Of a DNA stretch of 27,879 bases, positions 1 to 6,771 are shown one piece after another; within the stretch, counting starts at the first letter, position 1, and each line of letters starts with the position of its first letter. A program made the position numbers and the translations under genes. The DNA comes from Sutterella sp. (GTDB lineage Bacteria; Pseudomonadota; Gammaproteobacteria; Burkholderiales; Burkholderiaceae_F): NCBI GenBank assembly GCA_020025955.1, contig JAHHRF010000021.1, forward strand, positions 1-27,879, read 5' to 3'. Under the pieces are notes generated by a model. That model was not told the DNA's origin. It saw only the letters and a list, made by a program, of their open reading frames with translations, and did not search any database.

Positions 1-104
1 AGCAAGGTGGTACCACTCCTTCCCATTCCGAACAGGACAGTGAAACGCCTTAGCGTCGATGATAGTTGGTTGTATTTCCAGTGAAAGTAGAACATCGTCA
101 GGCT
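1..104 (+). rRNA. rrf: 5S ribosomal RNA, 3' part
   Basis: The sequence aligns by eye with bacterial 5S rRNA. Landmarks are the CCGAAC loop near 28, the GTGAAACGCC block near 42, a GCGTCGATGATAGT segment and a closing CGTCAGGCT near 97-104. The first 15 or so bases of the molecule lie outside the window, so this is the tail of an rRNA operon. The exact 3' end is uncertain by a few bases. Confidence 0.9.
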
Positions 105-119
105 CCTAATAAAACGAAA

Positions 120-153
120 CCCCGAATGCGAAAGCGTTCGGGGTTTTGTCGTT
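120..153 (+). terminator. rRNA operon intrinsic terminator
   Basis: A 10-bp stem (CCCCGAATGC / GCGTTCGGGG, one G-T pair) with a GAAA tetraloop at 120-143 is followed by a T-rich run. It lies about 16 bases after the 5S end and is a textbook rho-independent terminator for the rRNA operon. It may also serve the convergent lipoprotein gene. Confidence 0.88.
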
Positions 154-170
154 TCTGAGGACTTAACGGT

Positions 171-443
171 TTACTTGCAGGTGAAGATCACCGAGGCGGC
201 ACCGGCCGTCTGGAAGCCACCGCGCGTGGTGTTCAAGTTCTCAACCACGGCTTCCTTGCCTTGTTTAGCGCAGAACTGATTGGCCTTCTTCACGGCATCA
301 CCAATCTGCCCTTCACCAGTGGTGCCCGCCCACATGCTTTGAGCAGCCACTACATAACGACCATTACCGAGCGATTCCGGACCGCCTGCGCAACCCGTCA
401 ATAAAGCAACCATCGCGGCTGCGACAACAAACTTAAACTTCAT
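171..443 (-). CDS. Small putative lipoprotein
   Basis: This 90-residue protein has a typical signal sequence: MKFK, a hydrophobic run, then the lipobox LTGC with Cys18 as the expected lipidated residue. The mature part is small and polar, with two further cysteines (in FCAKQG and the C-terminal FTCK) that could form a disulfide in the periplasm. The start ATG at 443 has an AGGA element 8 bases upstream, and the gene converges on the rRNA operon. I do not recognise a named family. It looks like one of the many small outer-membrane or periplasmic lipoproteins of beta-proteobacteria, and no catalytic role can be assigned. Confidence 0.75.
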   Translation of the reverse strand: MKFKFVVAAAMVALLTGCAGGPESLGNGRYVVAAQSMWAGTTGEGQIGDAVKKANQFCAKQGKEAVVENLNTTRGGFQTAGAASVIFTCK

Positions 444-757
444 CGTGAATTCCTGATTAATTACTCGAGTCCGTTTGCCCAGTGAGGGAAACGTTAGAGA
501 ATTATGTGACAGGGCGCCATAGTCCTGTTGTCACGTTTCCCCCTATTGCAAGTCGACGCTGTCCTTTGAGCCTGCCGCAGTGGACTGGGACTCAGGGCCT
601 TACACAAAATTCCGATCGATGGATAAAAGGAACCCACGTTACCTTTTGGCAACGTGGGTCAGGGGAGAGCCCCTCGTGCGAGCGACTTTTTTGACCTTAA
701 CCCCGTCCTGGAGGGATAAACACGGTCGCGCACGAGGGAATGGCGTTTGGGGTGTCT
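444..757. other. Gene-free stretch with several strong inverted repeats
   Basis: No convincing protein gene lies here. Several pairings stand out. GGGAAACGT (486-494) pairs with ACGTTTCCC (533-541) and encloses an inner GTGACAGG/CCTGTTGTCAC hairpin. ACCCACGTT (632-640) pairs with AACGTGGGT (651-659). AGGGG (661-665) pairs with CCCCT (670-674). CCCTCGTGCG (671-680) pairs with CGCACGAGGG (729-738). The last two share bases 671-674 and so exclude each other. The stretch may hold the leader of the lipoprotein gene (minus strand), the terminator of the hypothetical gene at 758-1129, or a small RNA. I could not match it to 6S, 4.5S, tmRNA or RNase P RNA. Confidence 0.4.
625..659 (-). terminator. 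Possible terminator of the hypothetical gene at 758-1129
   Basis: Read on the minus strand, the 9-bp perfect stem ACCCACGTT / AACGTGGGT (loop of 10) is followed by TCCTTTTAT. The T-run is imperfect, so this is tentative. It lies about 100 bases downstream of the minus-strand stop codon at 758. Confidence 0.4.
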
Positions 758-1129
758 TTAAGCCCGTGCAATGCGTCGTACTTGACGACTGGGATCAATA
801 TCAAAGGCAAAGACGAGTTCGTTTAACGGGTTGTAGTAATCAATGCTGATGCCGCCGGGTGCCATCGAGAGCATGAATTCCGTCAAGGGGTGCTCTGCTA
901 ACATCGGCCCCAAGACCCGTAAGACCATGATGTTTTCTTCTTCATCGAAGGGCTCAACCATGGACTGGTCCTTAAAGGTGACGTGCAAACGACCCCCAGG
1001 CAGGGGATCCATCGAAACGATTTCAACCCCCGTGTCATCAATGAGCTGCGCGTTTTCTTCGATCAAGTGATCGAACATCGGGGGCACGCCCCGGGCGGGT
1101 GTCTTCTTCTTGAAGTCATCAGTGTTCAT
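758..1129 (-). CDS. Hypothetical protein, 123 residues
   Basis: The ORF has a strong ribosome binding site (AAGGAG, about 8 bases before the ATG at 1129), which supports it as a real gene. The protein is soluble, acidic and methionine-rich, with no signal peptide or membrane segment. The sequence (DDTGVEIVSMDPLPGGRLHVTFKD..., then a stretch ending ELVFAFDIDPS) suggests a compact alpha/beta domain. I recognise no motif or family. It is encoded alone between the lipoprotein gene and the tRNA genes, so context gives no clue to function. Confidence 0.6.
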   Translation of the reverse strand: MNTDDFKKKTPARGVPPMFDHLIEENAQLIDDTGVEIVSMDPLPGGRLHVTFKDQSMVEPFDEEENIMVLRVLGPMLAEHPLTEFMLSMAPGGISIDYYNPLNELVFAFDIDPSRQVRRIARA

Positions 1130-1287
1130 ACGAAGCTCCTTCCGATAAATCGGGATTGGGGGCTCTCTCCTTTATTGTATGACCAGGCCTTCTGGGTGAC
1201 GATTGCGCGTTTTCCTCTATCTGTTTCGCCTTATCGCCTCATTTGGGCTTGATGACAGGCTTTCTGAGAAACTTACAGGGCTTCCCC

Positions 1288-1482
1288 TTACCTCTTTAGT
1301 GAGTGGGCGCTGAGTGCCCCTCTGCGCGCGTTAACGATGTTCTTCATCGCTCGCGGGGTAAGACCGAGCATGAAGCCGATGGGTGTTGTATCGTGGAGAA
1401 GTTGGTGTAACGCCTTTTGTTGACGCTTTTCCAAAAAGGTGACGAGGTAGCGTTGTGCTACGGAGAAATGGACAGGTTTTCT
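1288..1482 (-). pseudogene. Possible gene remnant with helix-turn-helix-like sequence
   Basis: On the minus strand a 64-codon frame is open from just after a TAA at 1483-1485 to a TAA at 1288-1290. Its translation includes GFMLGLTPRAMKNIVNARRG, which reads like a natural protein with a possible helix-turn-helix. No good start codon or ribosome binding site precedes it; the first ATG falls in the middle and a TTG lies earlier. It could be the 3' remnant of a decayed regulator next to the tRNA genes, or chance. I cannot decide from sequence alone. Confidence 0.3.
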
Positions 1483-1491
1483 TTAGACGAA

Positions 1492-1526
1492 AAAAAAGAG
1501 ACATCTCAGTGAGATATCTCTTTTTT
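1492..1526 (-). terminator. Terminator of the tRNA-Asn pair (reads both ways)
   Basis: A-rich, GAGA and ATCTC segments pair with GAGAT, TCTC and a T-run across a 3-base loop, giving a long hairpin with A-tract/T-tract flanks. It sits 9 bases beyond the 3' end of the downstream tRNA (minus strand) and can terminate in either direction. Confidence 0.8.
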
Positions 1527-1534
1527 AAGAATTC

Positions 1535-1610
1535 TGGCTCCCCGAGCTGGGCTCGAACCAGCGACCTGCGGATTAACAGTCCGTCGCTCTACCGACTGAG
1601 CTATCGGGGA
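1535..1610 (-). tRNA. tRNA-Asn (anticodon GUU), copy 2
   Basis: On the minus strand the 76-base sequence folds as a full cloverleaf. The acceptor is TCCCCGA/TCGGGGA, the D-loop AGCTCAGTCGGTAGAGC, the anticodon loop CTGTTAATC with anticodon GTT, and the T-loop GGTTCGAGCC. CCA is encoded in the gene. It is identical to the copy at 1650-1725 and co-transcribed with it. Confidence 0.95.
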
Positions 1611-1649
1611 TTAAAGCAGCCTGAATGTCGGTTTAGGCTGTTTTAGACT

Positions 1650-1725
1650 TGGCTCCCCGAGCTGGGCTCGAACCAGCGACCTGCGGATTAACAGTCCGTC
1701 GCTCTACCGACTGAGCTATCGGGGA
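1650..1725 (-). tRNA. tRNA-Asn (anticodon GUU), copy 1
   Basis: This is the promoter-proximal copy of the tandem pair, a 76-base minus-strand cloverleaf with anticodon GTT and encoded CCA. The 39-base spacer to copy 2 contains no promoter, so both come from one precursor transcript. Confidence 0.95.
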
Positions 1726-1738
1726 ATCAAGAACACGA

Positions 1739-1767
1739 AGTATATGGGAATTTTCTACGCTTGGCAA
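1739..1767 (-). promoter_or_regulatory. Promoter of the tRNA-Asn operon
   Basis: On the minus strand TTGCCA (1762-1767) and TATACT (1739-1744) are separated by exactly 17 bases, close to the sigma-70 consensus. The -10 box ends 13 bases before the first tRNA base. A perfect 6-bp inverted repeat, TTGGCA-AG-TGCCAA at 1761-1774, overlaps the -35 box and could be an operator. Confidence 0.75.
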
Positions 1768-1791
1768 GTGCCAATTCGGAAATACCCTATT

Positions 1792-2991
1792 TTAGGGATG
1801 GAGAATCCCTTTGAAGGCGTCCATGACGTAGTCGAGGTTGTGTTCATTGAGCCCCGCCAAGCAAAGTCGACCGTTCGGTACCCCGTAAACCCCGTAATCA
1901 CGCGCCAAGGCCTCAATCTGCTCGGAGGTTAAATCCGTCAGGGCAAAGAGCCCGATTTGCTGATCCACGTTTTTGAGTTCAAACCCCAACGCGCGTCCCT
2001 TCGTGACAAACGCTTGACGCATTTGCGCAACGCGCAGGCGATAGCTTTCTAATTCAGTGCGCCACGAGGCGGTTAATTCGGGCGAGGCCAACACTGTTTC
2101 CACCACTAAAGCGCCGTGCGTCGGGGGATTGGAATAAATCCCGCGCACAAAGCGCAATAAATGCGAGCGCACAATGGGGGCTTCTTTTTCCGACGGGCAC
2201 ACCACATGCAAGCTCGCCACACGTTCCCCGTAAAGCGAGAAGTTCTTGGAGTTCGAGGCGGCTACGATCAGGGGGTGACCGGTCTTGGCGTACTCACGCA
2301 CACGACGGGCGTCTTCTTCTACACCAAGCCCCCAGCCTTGGTAAGCCATGTCAAAAAGCGGAATGTGATTCTTTTGAAGGAGGACCTCGACCACCTGGTT
2401 AAAGCCCTCGTCGTCCAAGTCCATCCCGGTGGGGTTGTGGCACGACGCATGGAGAACCACTAAGGATTGCTCAGGCAACGCTTTTAAGTGCGCCACCATC
2501 GCGTCAACCGTTAAGGTCTTCGTTTCTCGCGAGAAATAGGGATAGCGATCCACTTCCAGGCCCGCATCTTGGAGAATCGTTAAATGATTCCCCCAAGTGG
2601 GGTTCGAGACCGAGCCCACTCGGGCACCCAAAGCGCGACGGGCAAAATGCGAGGCAATGGTTAAGCCCCCAGTGCCACCCACCGTTTGAATGGACGTGAC
2701 ACGGGACTGAATCTCGGGGAGCACTTCACCAAAGACCAAGGATTGCGTGAGCGTCGCATAACGGTCGCTCCCCGCCATGGGGAGGTAGCCGCGCGGGACG
2801 CGTTCTTGGGCGAGAAAGACTTCGGCTTCATGAACGGCCTCCATCACGGGGAGGGCGCCCACGTCATTGAGCCCCACCCCAATCCCTAAATTCACCTTCT
2901 GCGCTCGCTGATCCGCGCGAAAGCGTGCATTCACGGCAAAAATCGGATCATTGGGCAACAGGGGTAAATTTTTAAAGGATTGAATGAGCAT
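1792..2991 (-). CDS. Aromatic/aspartate aminotransferase (class I, PLP-dependent)
   Basis: This 399-residue protein has the length and motifs of the AspC/TyrB family, which moves amino groups between aspartate or aromatic amino acids and 2-oxoglutarate. Visible landmarks are NPTWGNH near 130, HNPTG near 185, FDMAYQG near 213 with the cofactor-contacting Asp214, and SNSKNFSLYGERV with the PLP-binding Lys249. The active-site Arg is expected in the C-terminal small domain. The start ATG at 2991 follows an AAGGTG element. The gene is divergent from uvrB, a common arrangement in beta-proteobacteria, where it is usually annotated as tyrB-like. Sequence alone does not separate aspartate from tyrosine specificity, so no symbol is given. 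Confidence 0.92.
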   Translation of the reverse strand: MLIQSFKNLPLLPNDPIFAVNARFRADQRAQKVNLGIGVGLNDVGALPVMEAVHEAEVFLAQERVPRGYLPMAGSDRYATLTQSLVFGEVLPEIQSRVTSIQTVGGTGGLTIASHFARRALGARVGSVSNPTWGNHLTILQDAGLEVDRYPYFSRETKTLTVDAMVAHLKALPEQSLVVLHASCHNPTGMDLDDEGFNQVVEVLLQKNHIPLFDMAYQGWGLGVEEDARRVREYAKTGHPLIVAASNSKNFSLYGERVASLHVVCPSEKEAPIVRSHLLRFVRGIYSNPPTHGALVVETVLASPELTASWRTELESYRLRVAQMRQAFVTKGRALGFELKNVDQQIGLFALTDLTSEQIEALARDYGVYGVPNGRLCLAGLNEHNLDYVMDAFKGILHP

Positions 2992-3241
2992 AGGCTGACA
3001 CCTTGATAAAAGAAGGGAAGTCGAACACTAAGGATAGCAGTGCCAGAGGCCTTGAACCAGCGATTATTCTGCCTAGAGGCAGGAGGGAAAAGGACCTAAC
3101 AAAGAGGGCTTAGACACCATCAACTTGACCCACCATCGGAGGGGTTAAAGGGACTACACCCCTCACCCCCTTTTCACTAGGGGCGTAGAGGTTGTATAGT
3201 GATTGATTAGCTTTTCTTTTTCGTCTCTGAGTTTAAACCCC
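2992..3241. promoter_or_regulatory. Divergent control region between the aminotransferase gene and uvrB
   Basis: This 250-base region separates two divergent genes. A short inverted repeat (CTGCCT-AG-AGGCAG, 3069-3082) and several G- or C-rich runs (3138-3170) are visible. On the plus strand TATAGT at 3195-3200 is a good -10 box, with a weak TTTCAC -35 candidate at 3172-3177 (17-base spacing). I see no clear LexA box. Confidence 0.45.
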
Positions 3242-5305
3242 GTGACCGATTCTACGAAGACCGCGCCCGAAACCACGGTAATGCGTTTCCCGGGCTCCCC
3301 CTTTATCCTGCATCGCCCTTTCCCCCCGTCGGGTGATCAGCCCAAAGCCATTGAGTCGTTAGTGGAAGGGATTAATGAAGGGCTCATGCACCAAACGCTC
3401 TTGGGGGTAACGGGCTCGGGGAAGACCTATACGATGGCGAACGTCATCGCCGAAGTGGGGGCACCCGCCATCATCATGGCGCCCAATAAGACGTTGGCTG
3501 CGCAAACGTACTCGGAAATGCGTGAGTTTTTCCCTGAAAACGCCGTCGAATACTTCGTCTCCTACTACGACTTCTATCAGCCAGAAGCCTATGTGCCAAG
3601 CCGTGACCTCTTTATTGAAAAGGATGCGGCCGTCAATGAACACATTGAACAGATGCGTTTAGCGGCGACGAAATCGATTCTTGAGCGCCGCGACACCATT
3701 ATTGTGGCAACGGTCTCCTCCATCTACGGTATCGGTAAGCCCGAGAGCTACACCCAGATGCGTTTGATCCTTCGTGAGGGGGACCACAAGTCGCAACGTG
3801 ATTTGATTAGTCAACTCGTGAAGATGCAGTACCGTCGCTCTGACGCCGACTTCGTGCGCGGGACCTTCCGTGTGCGCGGGGACACCATTGACGTCTTCCC
3901 GGCTGAACACGCCGAGCACGCCGTTCGCATTGAACTCTTTGACGACGAAGTCGATGGGATTGCGCTCTTTGACGCACTCACGGGGCGCGTGCACCAGCGC
4001 CTTCCCCGCTTTGTGGTCTATCCGGCGAGCCACTATGTGACGCCGCGCGAAGAAATTGATCGCGCCATGAAGGGGATCAAAGCCGAACTCAAAGCCCGTA
4101 CGGAAGAACTTTTAAACGATAACCGCATCGTGGAAGCCCAGCGCTTAGAGCAGCGCACCCGCTTTGACTTGGAGATGCTCGATCAGGTGGGGTTCTGTAA
4201 AGGGATTGAAAACTACTCCCGTCACTTAACGGGGTTGGCGCCAGGCGAAGCGCCACCTTGCTTAATCGACTATTTGCCGCCTGATACCTTGATGTTCTTT
4301 GATGAAAGCCACGTCATGATGGGGCAGTTGGGCGGGATGTACCGTGGGGACCGCTCACGAAAAGAAACGTTGGTGAATTACGGGTTCCGATTGCCTTCCG
4401 CCTTAGACAACCGTCCCCTTCGCTTTGAAGAATTCGAAGAGAAGATGAAGCGCTCTGTTTTCGTCTCCGCGACCCCGGCCGACTATGAGTTAAACCTCAC
4501 CCGAGGCGCTATTGTTGAGCAGGTCGTGCGCCCCACTGGCCTCATCGACCCGAAGGTCGAAGTGCGCCCCGCGACCACGCAGGTGGACGACCTCTTAGGG
4601 GAGATTCGTGACACGGTAGAAAAGGGCGAGCGCGTGCTCGTTACGACGTTAACGAAACGCATGGCCGAAGACCTCACGGACTTCTTGACGGAAAACGGGG
4701 TGCGAGTGCGCTATTTGCATTCCGACATCGATACCGTGGAGCGCGTCGAAATCATTCGTGACTTGCGTGCCGGGCACTTTGATGTGCTCGTGGGGATTAA
4801 CTTATTACGTGAAGGGTTGGATATCCCGGAAGTCTCGTTAGTCGCCATTTTGGACGCGGACAAGGAAGGGTTTTTGCGCAGTGAACGATCGCTTATTCAG
4901 ACGATTGGGCGTGCGGCGCGAAATATCCATGGTCGTGCCATTTTGTACGCCGACCGTCAAACGGACTCGATGCGTCGCGCCATCACGGAGACACAACGTC
5001 GTCGTGAAAAGCAAGAAGCCTATAACGCCGAACATGGGATTGTGCCCCGTGGGGTAGTGAAAGCCGTGCGTGACATTATCGATGGGGTTTATCGACCTGA
5101 TGGTGCTGATTTGGCCACGGGGGAAACCTTCGAAAGCACCCCGGTGATGGATGAAAAAACCTTGAGTCGGGCGCTCAAGAAAACGGAGAGTGAGATGTTG
5201 GAAGCGGCCAAAAACCTCGACTTCGAGAAGGCGGCCAAACTTCGAGAACAACTCATGCGCTTACGACGTCAGGCATTTGGGGCAACGGGCGATTTGGGTG
5301 CCTAA
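3242..5305 (+). CDS. uvrB: Excinuclease ABC subunit UvrB
   Basis: UvrB is the damage-verifying helicase-like subunit of nucleotide excision repair; it receives DNA from UvrA and recruits UvrC. Visible features, in residues from the GTG start, are the PFxPSGDQPKAI N-terminus, Walker A GVTGSGKT at 55-62, the beta-hairpin region YYDFYQPEAYVPS, FFDESHV (Walker B, DESH), helicase motif ATPADYE, motif VI QTIGRAARN and a C-terminal UVR domain (DFEKAAKLREQL) that binds UvrC. The frame also allows TTG at 3203 and ATG at 3281. I chose GTG 3242 because the likely -10 box at 3195-3200 would place transcription start downstream of the TTG. No start has a strong ribosome binding site, so 3281 remains possible. 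Confidence 0.95.
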   Translation: MTDSTKTAPETTVMRFPGSPFILHRPFPPSGDQPKAIESLVEGINEGLMHQTLLGVTGSGKTYTMANVIAEVGAPAIIMAPNKTLAAQTYSEMREFFPENAVEYFVSYYDFYQPEAYVPSRDLFIEKDAAVNEHIEQMRLAATKSILERRDTIIVATVSSIYGIGKPESYTQMRLILREGDHKSQRDLISQLVKMQYRRSDADFVRGTFRVRGDTIDVFPAEHAEHAVRIELFDDEVDGIALFDALTGRVHQRLPRFVVYPASHYVTPREEIDRAMKGIKAELKARTEELLNDNRIVEAQRLEQRTRFDLEMLDQVGFCKGIENYSRHLTGLAPGEAPPCLIDYLPPDTLMFFDESHVMMGQLGGMYRGDRSRKETLVNYGFRLPSALDNRPLRFEEFEEKMKRSVFVSATPADYELNLTRGAIVEQVVRPTGLIDPKVEVRPATTQVDDLLGEIRDTVEKGERVLVTTLTKRMAEDLTDFLTENGVRVRYLHSDIDTVERVEIIRDLRAGHFDVLVGINLLREGLDIPEVSLVAILDADKEGFLRSERSLIQTIGRAARNIHGRAILYADRQTDSMRRAITETQRRREKQEAYNAEHGIVPRGVVKAVRDIIDGVYRPDGADLATGETFESTPVMDEKTLSRALKKTESEMLEAAKNLDFEKAAKLREQLMRLRRQAFGATGDLGA

Positions 5306-5394
5306 ATTTAGGACTAGCAAAAAGGGGTGGACTCGGGTACGATAGAAAAGACCTATTCATACCCAGTCCTTTCGAATAGTTAGATATTACGTAG

Positions 5395-5919
5395 ATGGAT
5401 AAAGACAGAAAACAAATCCGAATTTTATTTGTATGCACCGGCAACATCTGCCGTAGTCCCACGGCACAAGTTATTTTTGAAAATTTGGTGCGCGAGGAAG
5501 GACTCTCGGATGTGATCGTGGCCGATTCGGCCGCAACGAGCGCTGATCATGTTGGGGAGGCTCCCGACATGCGTGCCCAGTTAGCGTGCCGTCGCCGTGG
5601 CTACAGCATTGCGGATCATCGTGCCCGTCAGATTACCTCAGAGGACTTGGAAACGAGCGATTTGATTTTGGTGATGGACTGGGAAAACCTCACGGACCTT
5701 CAAGAAAAGGCTCAGCCCAAGGACAAGCACAAGATCCACTTGTTAATGCGTTACGCCAACGATACGGACTGTGCGGTGGTGCCTGATCCCTACTATGGGA
5801 TCAACGAAGGCTTCAACATGGTGATCGCTTACTGTACGGATGCTTGCGAAGGGCTCCTCGAGACCCTGGAGCGTAAAGCCAAACAGATGCAAAAAACGCA
5901 ACGCCAACTTTCCAAGTAA
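5395..5919 (+). CDS. Low-molecular-weight protein-tyrosine phosphatase
   Basis: This 174-residue protein has the signature P-loop CTGNICRS (nucleophile Cys14, Arg20) close to the N-terminus and the general-acid loop VPDPYYG with Asp131, which define the LMW-PTP fold. It removes phosphate from protein tyrosines; bacterial members act on tyrosine kinases in capsule control or stress. The C-terminal tail is lysine/glutamine-rich and slightly longer than the usual 150-160 residues. No clear ribosome binding site precedes the ATG. A TAGATA at 5381-5386 could be a -10 box giving a very short leader. In beta-proteobacteria this gene commonly lies just upstream of iscR, as here, though a terminator separates them. 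Confidence 0.92.
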   Translation: MDKDRKQIRILFVCTGNICRSPTAQVIFENLVREEGLSDVIVADSAATSADHVGEAPDMRAQLACRRRGYSIADHRARQITSEDLETSDLILVMDWENLTDLQEKAQPKDKHKIHLLMRYANDTDCAVVPDPYYGINEGFNMVIAYCTDACEGLLETLERKAKQMQKTQRQLSK

Positions 5920-5961
5920 GTTGTGCGCGTCGTGTCCCCTTCCCAATACATCGGACGCGAG

Positions 5962-5994
5962 AAAAAGGTTCGGATTCTCCCGAACCTTTTTTGT
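5962..5994 (+). terminator. Terminator after the phosphatase gene
   Basis: AAAAAGGTTCGG pairs with CCGAACCTTTTTT across a short loop and runs into T's. The A-tract on the left means it can also work on the minus strand. It isolates the isc operon from upstream transcription. Confidence 0.85.
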
Positions 5995-6146
5995 TAATAG
6001 CGAGAAGCTAACACCAAGCACGACAAGGTTTTTGACTGGTGGCGAGTGGATTTGCGCGATTGTGTTGCCCCCCTTCAAAGGGATTACGCCTAAATATCCA
6101 AGGAATGGGGATAGTTAGGGGTTGCCCTGAGAGCGTTTCTTCGCTA

Positions 6147-6177
6147 ATATCCGAGTAAAATTATCGGGAATGATAAT
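6147..6177 (+). promoter_or_regulatory. IscR-type operator overlapping the iscR promoter
   Basis: The 25 bases at 6147-6171 (half sites ATATCCGAGT and ATCGGGAAT around an AAAAT core) match about 20 of 25 positions of the type 1 IscR consensus as I recall it from E. coli. GATAAT at 6172-6177 follows directly as a -10 box, so the operator covers the -35 region. This implies the usual feedback: cluster-loaded IscR represses its own operon when iron-sulfur supply is adequate. Confidence 0.65.
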
Positions 6178-6198
6178 GATCCCAATAGGAGATGGATC

Positions 6199-6636
6199 TT
6201 GAAGATCACCACACGAGGACGATTCGCAGTGAATGCGATGGTTCACCTGGCGCTTTATGCCAAGGAAGAGCCGGTTAGTCTGCCCCACATTTCACAGCAC
6301 CAGAATATTTCGGTGGCCTACCTTGAGCAGATTTTCTGCAAGTTGCGCCGCGCTGGGTTAGTGATGAGTGTGCGCGGGCCGGGCGGCGGCTACTTTTTAG
6401 GTCGCGCAAAGAAGCAAATTACGATCCGCGCCATTATTGAAGCGATGGACGAAAATATCGATGCGCGCCAGTGTCGCGGTGGCGATGGCTGTCGAGGCGA
6501 TGGTTGTTGCCTCACACATGGCCTTTGGGAGCGCCTCAATATCCTGACCATGGACTTTTTGGAAGGGGTGACGTTAGAAGACTTAGTCAATGACTTTAAG
6601 GCCTCCTCCGTCAAACCCATTCACGGTCCCAAGTAA
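6199..6636 (+). CDS. iscR: Iron-sulfur cluster regulator IscR
   Basis: This Rrf2-family transcription regulator carries a [2Fe-2S] cluster and senses cellular iron-sulfur status. The N-terminal winged helix (MKITTRGRFAVNAM..., recognition helix ISVAYLEQIFCKLRRAGLV, then SVRGPGGGY) is clear. Cluster ligands fall at Cys92, Cys98, Cys104 and His107, the same positions as in E. coli IscR; an extra Cys103 sits next to Cys104. The TTG start is supported by AGGAG at 6187-6191 and by alignment of the protein N-terminus. It is the first gene of the operon and probably autoregulated by the operator just upstream. Length (145 residues) is slightly shorter than in E. coli. Confidence 0.96.
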   Translation: MKITTRGRFAVNAMVHLALYAKEEPVSLPHISQHQNISVAYLEQIFCKLRRAGLVMSVRGPGGGYFLGRAKKQITIRAIIEAMDENIDARQCRGGDGCRGDGCCLTHGLWERLNILTMDFLEGVTLEDLVNDFKASSVKPIHGPK

Positions 6637-6771
6637 ACTGTTTCCCCTAACACCCCAAACTTTCACAAACGGCCTAAACGATTAAAGCCCCCGAGGCGGG
6701 GAGAGTGCTCACTCTCATACCAAGCCCCCTCATTAGTAAAGAGCCTGCCCCGTTTAGACGAAGGACACATC
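6637..6771 (+). other. iscR-iscS spacer with a GAGAGTG hairpin
   Basis: A 135-base spacer contains GAGAGTG-CT-CACTCTC (about 6701-6716) with C- and G-rich runs on either side. No T-tract follows, so it is not a plain terminator. In E. coli the equivalent spacer is structured and is where the iscR part of the mRNA is separately stabilised; a similar role here is inference. Confidence 0.35.

Larger units (their letters stand above)
1130..1534. other. Gene-poor stretch before the tRNA genes
   Basis: About 400 bases contain no standard gene. The only coding-like segment is the minus-strand open frame at 1288-1482, listed separately. The right end carries the tRNA terminator. I see no rRNA, tRNA or repeat array in the remainder. 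Confidence 0.5.

Noticed and set aside
486..600. 6S RNA or 4.5S RNA
   Set aside because: Stems are present, but the conserved SRP GGAAGGAAGCAGCC-type loop is missing and the 6S closing-stem and open-bubble pattern could not be traced.
482..849. Plus-strand reading frames of 70 and 89 codons
   Set aside because: They lack ribosome binding sites, have unnatural composition and cover the inverted repeats or the antisense of the gene at 758-1129.
1535..1725. Integration (att) site made of a duplicated tRNA-Asn end
   Set aside because: Both copies are complete and identical with one promoter and terminator; no integrase gene is in the window, so simple gene duplication fits better.
3203..3241. 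TTG start for UvrB
   Set aside because: It lies directly after a -10-like TATAGT, so it would be at or before the transcription start; the added residues are not conserved in UvrB as I know it.
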